The translations under genes and the position numbers were made by a program. Shown piece after piece: positions 1-10,593 of a DNA stretch of 24,164 nt (the first letter of the stretch is position 1; the number at the start of each line of letters is the position of its first letter). The DNA is from Intrasporangiaceae bacterium. Its GTDB lineage: Bacteria; Actinomycetota; Actinomycetes; Actinomycetales; Dermatophilaceae. The notes under the pieces are model-generated. The model was not told where the DNA came from, did not search any database, and worked only from the letters and a program-made list of their open reading frames with translations. The stretch covers positions 1 through 24,164 of the forward strand of contig JAAYSB010000307.1 of NCBI GenBank assembly GCA_012518475.1. The letters are read 5' to 3'.

Positions 1-1165
1 CGTCGCCGTAGTACAGGCACGGCGAGCCCGGGAGGCTGAGGACGAGAGCGTGGATGAGCTCGATCTCCGGGCGGGAGTTGTCGAGCAGGGGAGCGAGCCG
101 GCGACGGATCCCGACGTTGGCGCGCATACGGGGGTCGGGGGCGTACCAGCCGTACATCGCGGCACGCTGCTCCGGGGTGACCATCTCGAGGGTGAGCTCG
201 TCGTGGTTGCGCAGGAAGGTGCCCCACTGGCCACCCTCGGGGATCTCGGGGGTGTCTGCGAGCACGTCGATGATCGGGGCGGCCTTCTCCTCGCGCAGCG
301 AGTAGTAGAGCATCGGCATCACCGGGAAGTGGAAGCACATCTGGCACTCGGGCGCCTCGTCGGTGCCGAAGTAGTCGACGACCTCCGCCGGTGGCTGGTT
401 CGCCTCGGCGAGCAGGATCCGGCCCGGGTACTCCTCATCGACCAAGGCCCGGATCTCCGCGACGAGCTCGTGCGTGCGCGGGTGGTTCTCGCAGTTGTGA
501 CCCTCCTCCTCGATGAGATAGGGGATCGCGTCGAGACGGAACCCGTCGATGCCCATGTCCATCCAGAACCGGACGACGTCCTTCATCGCCTCCATGACCG
601 CGGGGTTCTCGAAGTTGAGGTCGGGCTGGTGGGAGAAGAAGCGGTGCCAGAAGAACTGCCGGCGCACCGGGTCGAAGGTCCAGTTGGACTCCTCGGTGTC
701 GACGAAGATGATCCGCGCGTCCTGGTACTTCTCATCGGTGTCGGACCACACGTAGAAGTCGCCGTAGGGGCCCTCGGGGTCACTCCGGCTCTGCTGGAAC
801 CAGGCGTGCTGGTCGCTGGTGTGGTTCATGACGAAGTCGGTGATGATCCGGATGCCGCGGGCGTGCGCCTCGGCCACGAGCTGGCGGAAGTCCTCGATCG
901 TGCCGAACTCCGGCAGCACCGCGGTGTAGTCCGAGATGTCATAGCCGCCGTCACGCAGCGGGCTGGCATAGAAAGGGGGCAGCCACAGGCAGTCCACGCC
1001 GAGCCACTGGAGGTAGTCGAGCCGGCTGATGACGCCCTGGAAGTCGCCCGTGCCGGACCCGGTCGTGTCCGAGAAGCCTCGGACCAGCACCTCGTAGAAG
1101 ACGGCCTTCTTGTACCAGGTGGGGTCGTTGCGCAGACCGGGCTGCGCGACGTTGAGTCCTTGCAT
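1..1165 (-). CDS. treS: Trehalose synthase (maltose alpha-D-glucosyltransferase), partial, C-terminus off the window
   Basis: GH13 enzyme that interconverts maltose and trehalose in the cytoplasm and can feed maltose to the GlgE pathway. 388 codons are present, reading from 1165 down to the window edge; the family is usually near 600 residues, so about one third is missing at the left edge, not broken. The start begins MQGLNVAQPG. The GH13 core is intact: GFRLDAIP with nucleophile D212, LLAEANQP with general acid E254, and RNHDEL with D322. The sequence stops at LYYGD, just before the family's EIGMGD segment. The ATG lies 8 nt past the glgE stop, and GGAGG about 11 nt upstream, overlapping the end of glgE, is the probable ribosome binding site, so treS is likely co-transcribed with glgX and glgE. 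A maltokinase domain could lie downstream but cannot be seen. Confidence 0.93.
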   Translation of the reverse strand, partial: MQGLNVAQPGLRNDPTWYKKAVFYEVLVRGFSDTTGSGTGDFQGVISRLDYLQWLGVDCLWLPPFYASPLRDGGYDISDYTAVLPEFGTIEDFRQLVAEAHARGIRIITDFVMNHTSDQHAWFQQSRSDPEGPYGDFYVWSDTDEKYQDARIIFVDTEESNWTFDPVRRQFFWHRFFSHQPDLNFENPAVMEAMKDVVRFWMDMGIDGFRLDAIPYLIEEEGHNCENHPRTHELVAEIRALVDEEYPGRILLAEANQPPAEVVDYFGTDEAPECQMCFHFPVMPMLYYSLREEKAAPIIDVLADTPEIPEGGQWGTFLRNHDELTLEMVTPEQRAAMYGWYAPDPRMRANVGIRRRLAPLLDNSRPEIELIHALVLSLPGSPCLYYGD

Positions 1166-1173
1166 GAAGAGGG

Positions 1174-5576
<4,403 letters not shown>

Positions 5577-5608
5577 TCGAACATCCTAAGTTGGTTACGG
5601 TGGGTGCT
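5577..5608. promoter_or_regulatory. 32-bp divergent promoter region (glgX / YbjN-like gene)
   Basis: Only 32 bp separate the two divergent start codons. On the minus strand TAGGAT (5588-5583) lies 6 nt before the glgX GTG. On the plus strand TACGGT (5596-5601) lies 7 nt before the ATG at 5609. Both match the actinobacterial -10 pattern TANNNT at the position expected for leaderless transcripts. No convincing -35 hexamer is seen on either strand. For glgX the AGGA inside the box could instead be a ribosome binding site. Confidence 0.5.
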
Positions 5609-6181
5609 ATGAGTGATCCCACCGCCCTGCCGAACTTCCCGCCGCCGCCCAACGAGCATCCGCTGCGGGGCCTGGTCCTCGACGCGCTCAAGGACCTCGG
5701 ACTCGAGCCCAACCTGGACAAGGAGGGGGACGTCTCGTTCAAGGCCAACGACCAGCAGCTGTTCGTCCGGTGCCTCGAGAACGAGGTGAAGATCATGCGG
5801 GTCTTCGGACAGTGGAAGATCGCCGACCCGGTTCCTGCGGACAAGGTCATGCAGCTGTCGGCCTGCAACGACCTCAACCTGTCGATGACGATGGTCAAGA
5901 CCGGCCTCGGCCCGGACACCCTCGTCGTCACCTCCGAGCACATCGTGACCAGTGACCAGTCCGTCAAGCAGCTCATGTCGGTGAGCATCCAGATCGTCCT
6001 CGCCACCGTGCAGGCCTGGCACGAGCGGGTCGTCAAGCTCGCCGAGCGGATCGCCGAGCAGCGTGCCAAGGCTGCCCAGGGCGCTGACGGAGCAGAAGCA
6101 GCCCCAGGGGCCGACGACGCGCCGGCGCAGAGCCAGGACGCGCCCGAGACCGACCAGCAGGACGGTGAGCCCCGTGAGTGA
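5609..6181 (+). CDS. YbjN domain-containing protein
   Basis: 190 aa soluble protein of the YbjN family, a fold related to type III secretion chaperones whose biochemical role in actinobacteria is unclear. The domain spans roughly residues 18-155: a short strand (VSFKAN), the conserved 'CLENEVKIMRVFGQWKI' stretch, then the typical helix ending with LSACNDLN and a C-terminal helix (QAWHERVVKLAERIAEQRAKAA). The last ~35 residues are Ala/Asp/Gln-rich, low complexity and probably disordered. No signal peptide or membrane segment. ATG 5609 is chosen because the domain begins soon after it and upstream in-frame codons run into the glgX 5' end. Its end overlaps the next gene by 8 bp, so the two are probably co-translated. 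No catalytic residues can be assigned. Confidence 0.8.
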   Translation: MSDPTALPNFPPPPNEHPLRGLVLDALKDLGLEPNLDKEGDVSFKANDQQLFVRCLENEVKIMRVFGQWKIADPVPADKVMQLSACNDLNLSMTMVKTGLGPDTLVVTSEHIVTSDQSVKQLMSVSIQIVLATVQAWHERVVKLAERIAEQRAKAAQGADGAEAAPGADDAPAQSQDAPETDQQDGEPRE

Positions 6182-6974
6182 CTTCGTCACAGTCGACATC
6201 GAGGACGGCATCGCGACGATCCGGCTCAACCGGCCGCCGATGAACGCCCTCAACGCCGAGATCCAGGCTGCCCTTGCGCAGGCGTGCGCCCAGGTCTCCG
6301 CGGACAAGGACGTCGCTGCGGTCATCGTCTACGGCGGCGAGAAGGTCTTCGCTGCCGGGGCCGACATCAAGGAGATGGCCGAGATGTCCTACACGGCCAT
6401 GGCCGACCACTCGGTGCTCCTCCAGGACTTCACCCGGGCCCTGGCCCAGATCCCCAAGCCGACGGTGGCCGCGATCACCGGCTACGCCCTCGGCGGTGGG
6501 TGCGAGGTCGCACTGGCCTGCGACTTCCGGATCGCTGCGAAGAAGGCCCGACTCGGCCAGCCCGAGATCCTGCTCGGCATCATTCCCGGCGCCGGCGGCA
6601 CCCAGCGGCTCGCCCGCCTCGTCGGTCCGGCCAGGGCGAAGGACCTCGTCTTCTCGGGTCGGTTCGTCACTGCGGACGAGGCGCTCGCCATCGGCCTCGT
6701 CGACGAGGTGGTCGACGCGGAGGCACAGGAGGGCGACGGCTGCCCCGTCTATGCGGCCGCCCGGGCCCGGATGGCGGCCTACGTCGGCGGGCCGGCCTAT
6801 GCGCTGCGTGCCGCGAAGGAAGCCATCGATCGAGGACTCGAGGTCGACCTCGAGACCGGGCTGCAGATCGAGCGGATGCTCTTCGCCGGCCTCTTCGCCA
6901 CCAATGACCAGAAGCACGGCATGGAGAGCTTCGTCGAGAACGGCCCCGGCAAGGCGACCTTCTCCGGCAGCTGA
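6174..6974 (+). CDS. Enoyl-CoA hydratase/isomerase family protein
   Basis: Crotonase-fold enzyme, 266 aa, that hydrates trans-2-enoyl-CoA in fatty acid beta-oxidation. The oxyanion-hole segment FAAGADIKEM (59-68) and GGGCEVALACD carry E111, and GQPEILLGIIPGAGGTQRL carries E131. These are the two catalytic glutamates of true hydratases, so a hydratase is favoured over an isomerase or dehalogenase-type relative. It starts with GTG at 6174, inside the last codons of the YbjN gene (8-bp overlap). The electron-transfer flavoprotein genes follow 205 bp downstream on the same strand. ETF accepts electrons from acyl-CoA dehydrogenases, the step just before hydration, so the neighbourhood is consistent with beta-oxidation. 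The exact chain-length preference cannot be read from sequence. Confidence 0.92.
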   Translation: MSDFVTVDIEDGIATIRLNRPPMNALNAEIQAALAQACAQVSADKDVAAVIVYGGEKVFAAGADIKEMAEMSYTAMADHSVLLQDFTRALAQIPKPTVAAITGYALGGGCEVALACDFRIAAKKARLGQPEILLGIIPGAGGTQRLARLVGPARAKDLVFSGRFVTADEALAIGLVDEVVDAEAQEGDGCPVYAAARARMAAYVGGPAYALRAAKEAIDRGLEVDLETGLQIERMLFAGLFATNDQKHGMESFVENGPGKATFSGS

Positions 6975-7179
6975 CGATCGTGACGGCGGTCACGTTCCGT
7001 GCTCCCACGTGGGCAGCGTCACGCTGGTTTGGGTGGGACGGACTGTCGACGTTTGCGAGGATGGTGCGTGATTGTCGGGCTGATCGCCCGGACCCATCCG
7101 CCATCGGCACCCAGCGCCGGATCGTCGTGCACTGGACGATGGCGACACGACTCACCCGAACACGGGAAGGACGAACCGA
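6975..7179 (+). promoter_or_regulatory. echA-etfB intergenic region with clustered inverted repeats
   Basis: 205 bp without a gene. It holds a perfect inverted repeat CGTGACGGCGGTCACG (6979-6994), a perfect 10-bp palindrome CCCACGTGGG (7004-7013), an odd-centred palindrome AGCGTCACGCT (7015-7025) and a small hairpin with arms CGGGC/GCCCG (7076-7090). The first two are centred 22 bp apart, about two helical turns, as expected for operator pairs. None is followed by a T-run. No clear -35/-10 pair was found. GGAAGGA before 7180 is the etfB ribosome binding site. Confidence 0.4.
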
Positions 7180-7962
7180 ATGAACATCGTCGTCTGCGTC
7201 AAGCACGTGCCGGACGCCCAGTCCGAGCGCGGATTCGACGCTTCTGACAACACGACCGACCGCGAGAGCGTCGACGGTCTCCTCAGCGAGCTCGACGAGT
7301 ACGCCGTCGAGGAGGCGCTCAAGCTCGTCGAGGCCGGCGAGGGCGAGGTCACGGTCGTGACGATCGGTCCGGACCAGGCCGCCGACGCCGTGAAGAAGGC
7401 GCTGCAGATGGGCGCCGACAAGGGCGTGCACATCTCCGACGACGCCATTGCGGGCTCCGACGCCCCGGCGACGTCCCTGATCCTCGCCGAGGCCATCAAG
7501 AAGATCGGTGGCGCCGACCTCGTGATCACCGGTATGGCCTCCACCGACGGCACGATGAGCGTCGTCCCGGCGATGCTCGCCGAGCGTCTCGGTCTGCCGC
7601 AGGTGACCTTCGCCTCCGAGCTCACCGTCGACGGTGGCTCGGTGACGATCCGCCGCGACGGTGATGCCGCCTCCGAGACGATCACCGCCTCGCTGCCGGC
7701 GCTCGTGTCCGTCACCGACCAGATCAACGAGCCGCGGTACCCCTCCTTCAAGGGCATCATGGCCGCGAAGAAGAAGCCCGTCGAGACCTGGTCCCTCGCG
7801 GACCTCGGTGTCGACGCCGCCCAGGTCGGCCTCGACGCCGCCTGGACCAAGGTCGAGGACGTCACCAAGCGTCCGCCGCGTGAGCAGGGAACGATCGTCA
7901 CCGACGAGGGCGACGGCGGAACCAAGCTGGCAGAGTTCCTGGCCTCCCAGAAGTTCATCTGA
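7180..7962 (+). CDS. etfB: Electron transfer flavoprotein subunit beta (EtfB/FixA)
   Basis: 260 aa beta subunit of the cytoplasmic ETF heterodimer, which carries electrons from acyl-CoA and other dehydrogenases to ETF:quinone oxidoreductase. It opens with the family sequence MNIVVCVKHVPD. It contains the adenine-nucleotide (AMP) binding region with DLVITGMASTDGTMSVVPAMLAERLGLP (about 108-135) and the recognition-loop segment INEPRYPSFKGIMAAKKKP (about 184-202), which docks onto client dehydrogenases. Length is normal. A GGAAGGA ribosome binding site precedes the ATG. The alpha subunit gene follows after 33 bp in the usual order. Confidence 0.97.
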   Translation: MNIVVCVKHVPDAQSERGFDASDNTTDRESVDGLLSELDEYAVEEALKLVEAGEGEVTVVTIGPDQAADAVKKALQMGADKGVHISDDAIAGSDAPATSLILAEAIKKIGGADLVITGMASTDGTMSVVPAMLAERLGLPQVTFASELTVDGGSVTIRRDGDAASETITASLPALVSVTDQINEPRYPSFKGIMAAKKKPVETWSLADLGVDAAQVGLDAAWTKVEDVTKRPPREQGTIVTDEGDGGTKLAEFLASQKFI

Positions 7963-7995
7963 GCGACGACAACGTAGAAAGGAAGTTGAACACTC

Positions 7996-8955
7996 ATGGC
8001 TGAAGTTCTCGTTCTCGTCGACCACGTCGGTGGCGACGTCCGCAAGACCACCGCTGAGCTGTTGACCATCGCCCGCCGCCTCGGCGAGCCCTCCGCCGTC
8101 TTCGTCGGCGACGGCCTCGACCGAGCCAAGGAGGCCCTGGCCAAGTACGGCGCAGAGAAGGTCTATGCCGTCTCCGGTGACGACGTCACCGGCTACCTCG
8201 TGGCCCCGCAGGCTGAGGTGCTTGCGGCGCTCGTCGAGCAGACCTCCCCGGCTGCCGTCCTCATCCCGTCCAACCCGGCGGGCAAGGAGATCGCGGCCCG
8301 CCTCGCGATCAAGACCGAGTCGGGTCTCATCACCGATGCTGTCGACGTCCAGGCCGGCGACGACGGCGCTCCGGTCACCACCCAGTCGGTGTTCGCGGGC
8401 TCCTACACGGTCAAGTCCAGGGTCACCAAGGGCACCCCGATCATCGCGGTCAAGCCCAACTCGGCCGCACCCGAGGAGACCTCCGGCGCCGCCGCGGACG
8501 CCGCTGTCGACGTGACGGTCTCCGACGCCGCCAAGGCCGCGAAGATCCTCGAGGCCAAGGAGAAGCAGGCATCCGGTCGTCCCGAGCTCACCGAGGCCGC
8601 CATCGTCGTCTCCGGTGGTCGTGGCACCGCCGGTGACTTCACCAAGGTCGAGGAGTTCGCCGACAGCCTCGGTGCCGCAGTCGGCGCGTCCCGCGCCGCC
8701 GTCGACGCCGGCTGGTACCCGCACTCCCACCAGGTCGGCCAGACCGGCAAGCAGGTCTCCCCGCAGCTGTACGTCGCGGCCGGGATCTCCGGTGCCATCC
8801 AGCACCGCGCCGGGATGCAGACGTCCAAGACGATCATCGCCATCAACAAGGACGAGGAGGCCCCGATCTTCGAGCTCGTCGACTTCGGGGTCGTCGGTGA
8901 CCTGTTCACCGTCCTTCCGCAGGCCACCGATGCCGTCAAGGCCGCCAAGGGCTGA
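7996..8955 (+). CDS. etfA: Electron transfer flavoprotein subunit alpha (EtfA/FixB)
   Basis: 319 aa alpha subunit, the FAD-carrying partner of EtfB. The N-terminal domain begins MAEVLVLVDHVGGDVRK. The C-terminal half (from about residue 197, LTEAAIVVSGGRG) has the FAD-binding signature: VGASRAAVDAGW, then PHSHQVGQTGK, then SPQLYVAAGISGAIQH and TIIAINKDEEAPIFE. A ribosome binding site (AAAGGAAG) lies 12 nt before the ATG. It is co-transcribed with etfB, and transcription is predicted to end at the strong hairpin starting 28 bp after its stop. No [4Fe-4S] extension of the bifurcating type is present, so a housekeeping ETF is most likely. Confidence 0.97.
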   Translation: MAEVLVLVDHVGGDVRKTTAELLTIARRLGEPSAVFVGDGLDRAKEALAKYGAEKVYAVSGDDVTGYLVAPQAEVLAALVEQTSPAAVLIPSNPAGKEIAARLAIKTESGLITDAVDVQAGDDGAPVTTQSVFAGSYTVKSRVTKGTPIIAVKPNSAAPEETSGAAADAAVDVTVSDAAKAAKILEAKEKQASGRPELTEAAIVVSGGRGTAGDFTKVEEFADSLGAAVGASRAAVDAGWYPHSHQVGQTGKQVSPQLYVAAGISGAIQHRAGMQTSKTIIAINKDEEAPIFELVDFGVVGDLFTVLPQATDAVKAAKG

Positions 8956-8982
8956 TCCACCGGAGATCACCGAAGCAGCAGG

Positions 8983-9020
8983 CGAGAGGCCGTCCCGGAT
9001 GGGACGGCCTCTCGTCGTTT
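8983..9020 (+). terminator. Rho-independent-type terminator after etfA
   Basis: Perfect 14-bp stem CGAGAGGCCGTCCC (8983-8996) with GGGACGGCCTCTCG (9001-9014), GGAT tetraloop, followed by TCGTTT. It begins 28 bp after the etfA stop and separates it from bioY. Confidence 0.92.
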
Positions 9021-9033
9021 CCCGGGGAGTCGC

Positions 9034-9046
9034 TAAGGTCTGACTC
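9034..9046 (+). promoter_or_regulatory. Possible leaderless -10 box of bioY
   Basis: TAAGGT (9034-9039) is 7 nt before the bioY GTG, which fits a TANNNT -10 element of a leaderless mRNA. AAGG within it could instead be a Shine-Dalgarno. Only 32 bp lie between the etfA terminator and bioY. No BirA-type or other recognised biotin operator is visible there. Confidence 0.4.
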
Positions 9047-9616
9047 GTGCCCATCTCCACCTCTTCGGCTCCGACGCCGACCCGGTCGCGGTCGACAAGC
9101 ACCGACCTCGCACTCATCGCGTCCTTCGCGGCCCTGATCGCGGTGCTCGGGATCGTCCCGCCGATCGCGGTCGGTCTGCCGGTGCCGATCACTCTGCAGA
9201 CGATGGGCGTCATGCTGGCGGGCCTCATCCTCGGCGCGCGCCGGGGGGCGCTGGCGGTCCTCGTCTTCGGCGTCCTCGTCCTTGTCGGTCTTCCGCTGCT
9301 CTCGGGCGGGCGGGGCGGTCTCGGCGTCCTCGCCGGCCCCTCGGCCGGCTACTTCGTCGGATTCGTCCTCGGCGCATACGTCACAGGCTGGGTCATGGAG
9401 CGCCTGGCCGACCGCGTGCCCGTCGTCGCTGCGGCCCTGACCGCTGCCGTCGTCGGCGGTGTCGCTGCGGTCTATCTCATCGGCATTCCCGTCCTCGTCT
9501 GGCGCACCGAGTCGACCGCCATGGCCGGACTGGCCTTCCTCCCCGGCGACCTCATCAAGGCGGTGCTGGCAACGGCGGTCACTGCCGGGGTCCGCCGGGC
9601 GCTGCCCGGCCGGTGA
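9047..9616 (+). CDS. bioY: Biotin transporter substrate-binding S component BioY
   Basis: 189 aa integral membrane S component that captures biotin for an energy-coupling-factor (ECF) transporter. About 18 polar residues precede six hydrophobic segments. Family features are the LPVPITLQTMGVMLAGLILGARRGALAVLVFG block (about 45-77), the GLPLLSGGRGG loop (about 81-91), then AGPSAGYFVGFVLGAYVTGW, and the C-terminal FLPGDLIKAVLATAV. It starts with GTG at 9047 and its stop overlaps the next start (GTGA). Matching ATPase and transmembrane coupling subunits are encoded 2.1 kb downstream in the same operon, so BioY probably works as BioYMN rather than alone. Confidence 0.95.
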   Translation: MPISTSSAPTPTRSRSTSTDLALIASFAALIAVLGIVPPIAVGLPVPITLQTMGVMLAGLILGARRGALAVLVFGVLVLVGLPLLSGGRGGLGVLAGPSAGYFVGFVLGAYVTGWVMERLADRVPVVAAALTAAVVGGVAAVYLIGIPVLVWRTESTAMAGLAFLPGDLIKAVLATAVTAGVRRALPGR

Positions 9617-10593
9617 CCTGGGAGCACGTCCTCTCCGCGGCCGGGTACTGGGACGGCGGCGACCTCCTACGCGTCCCGACGTCCGGGACGACCGGAGGAG
9701 CACCCCGCCTGGTCGAGCGGACCGTGCAGTCCTGGACCGACTCCTTCGGCCCCTTCACGCAGGTCACAGGCCTGCACGCCGATGATGTGGTCCTCGCGTC
9801 AGGCCCGGCGTCCTCGATGTTCGTCTATGCGCGGGCCCACTCGGCCTGGCTCGGTGCCGAGACCATCGCCGAGTCCCGGTGGCGGCCTGAAAGGGCTTCC
9901 GCCGCGACGGTTGCCCACCTCACGTCGACGATGCTCGCGGACGTCCTCGAGCTCGACCGTTCCCGGTTGCGGCTCGTCGTGGTCGCCGGCTCGGCCCTCG
10001 CCCCGGCGCTGCGCGAGCGCGCACTCGCGCGGGGGATCGACGTCGTCGAGTACTACGGAGCGGCCGAGCTGTCCTTAGTCGCCATCGGCCGGGGCGAGCT
10101 GGAGGCGTTCCCGCAGGTCGAGGTCGAGGTGCGTGACGGCGTCATCTGGGTCCGGAGTCCATGGACCGCTCTGGGCTACGCCGGGGGCGTCGACGGGCCA
10201 CTGCGGAGCGACGGGTCCTGGTGCAGTGTCGGAGACCGGGGTGTCCTCCGTCAGGGGGTGCTGACGGTCAACGGTCGTGATGACATCGTCACCACTGGGG
10301 GTCGGTCGGTTCCTGTGGCCGACGTCGAGGCGGTCCTGCGGTCGGCACCCGGTGTGCGGGAGGTCGCGGTTCTCGGCGTGCCCCAGGAACGCCTCGGTGA
10401 GGTCCTGGCAGCAGTCGTCGTCGGGGGCGAGCGACAGTCAACGATGCGCCATGTGCGGGAGCGGCTCCCACGCGAACAGTGTCCGGTGCACTGGTTCACC
10501 GCCGAACGACTGCCGAGCACCGCTGCCGGCAAGGTGAGCCTGCCCGACCTGCGTCTCGCGCTCGCTGCGGGGGAGGTGCGGACATGGACCTAG
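9613..10593 (+). CDS. Short acyl-CoA ligase-like protein of the ANL (AMP-binding) family, YhfT-like
   Basis: Predicted acyl-adenylate/acyl-CoA synthetase, 326 aa against the usual 500-560. The whole N-terminal subdomain is missing and the protein starts almost at the P-loop. ANL motifs can be followed in order: TSGTTGGAPR (23-32; the usual final Lys is Arg), YYGAAE (147-152), SVGDRG with ribose-binding D208, NGRDDIVTTGGRSVPV hinge region, and PSTAAGK with the catalytic Lys K307. All essential A-domain elements are therefore present in a minimal form. It starts with GTG overlapping the bioY stop and overlaps the thiolase gene by 10 bp. Its place beside bioY and a thiolase recalls B. subtilis yhfU-yhfT-yhfS, a BirA-regulated biotin-linked operon. 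Activation of a biotin precursor acid such as pimelate is an inference; the true substrate is unknown. Confidence 0.82.
   Translation: MTWEHVLSAAGYWDGGDLLRVPTSGTTGGAPRLVERTVQSWTDSFGPFTQVTGLHADDVVLASGPASSMFVYARAHSAWLGAETIAESRWRPERASAATVAHLTSTMLADVLELDRSRLRLVVVAGSALAPALRERALARGIDVVEYYGAAELSLVAIGRGELEAFPQVEVEVRDGVIWVRSPWTALGYAGGVDGPLRSDGSWCSVGDRGVLRQGVLTVNGRDDIVTTGGRSVPVADVEAVLRSAPGVREVAVLGVPQERLGEVLAAVVVGGERQSTMRHVRERLPREQCPVHWFTAERLPSTAAGKVSLPDLRLALAAGEVRTWT

Noticed and set aside
6979..6994. Inverted repeat after the enoyl-CoA hydratase gene as a terminator
   Set aside because: Stem of only 6 bp and no T-run; more like an operator, so not called a terminator.
9015..9046. Biotin repressor (BirA-type) operator upstream of bioY
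   Set aside because: Only 32 bp are available between the terminator and the start, and no long dyad of the BirA type is present.
6667..9228. 853-codon minus-strand frame opposite the hydratase gene and etfBA
   Set aside because: Spans three real genes and two intergenic regions in antisense and has no protein-family motif.
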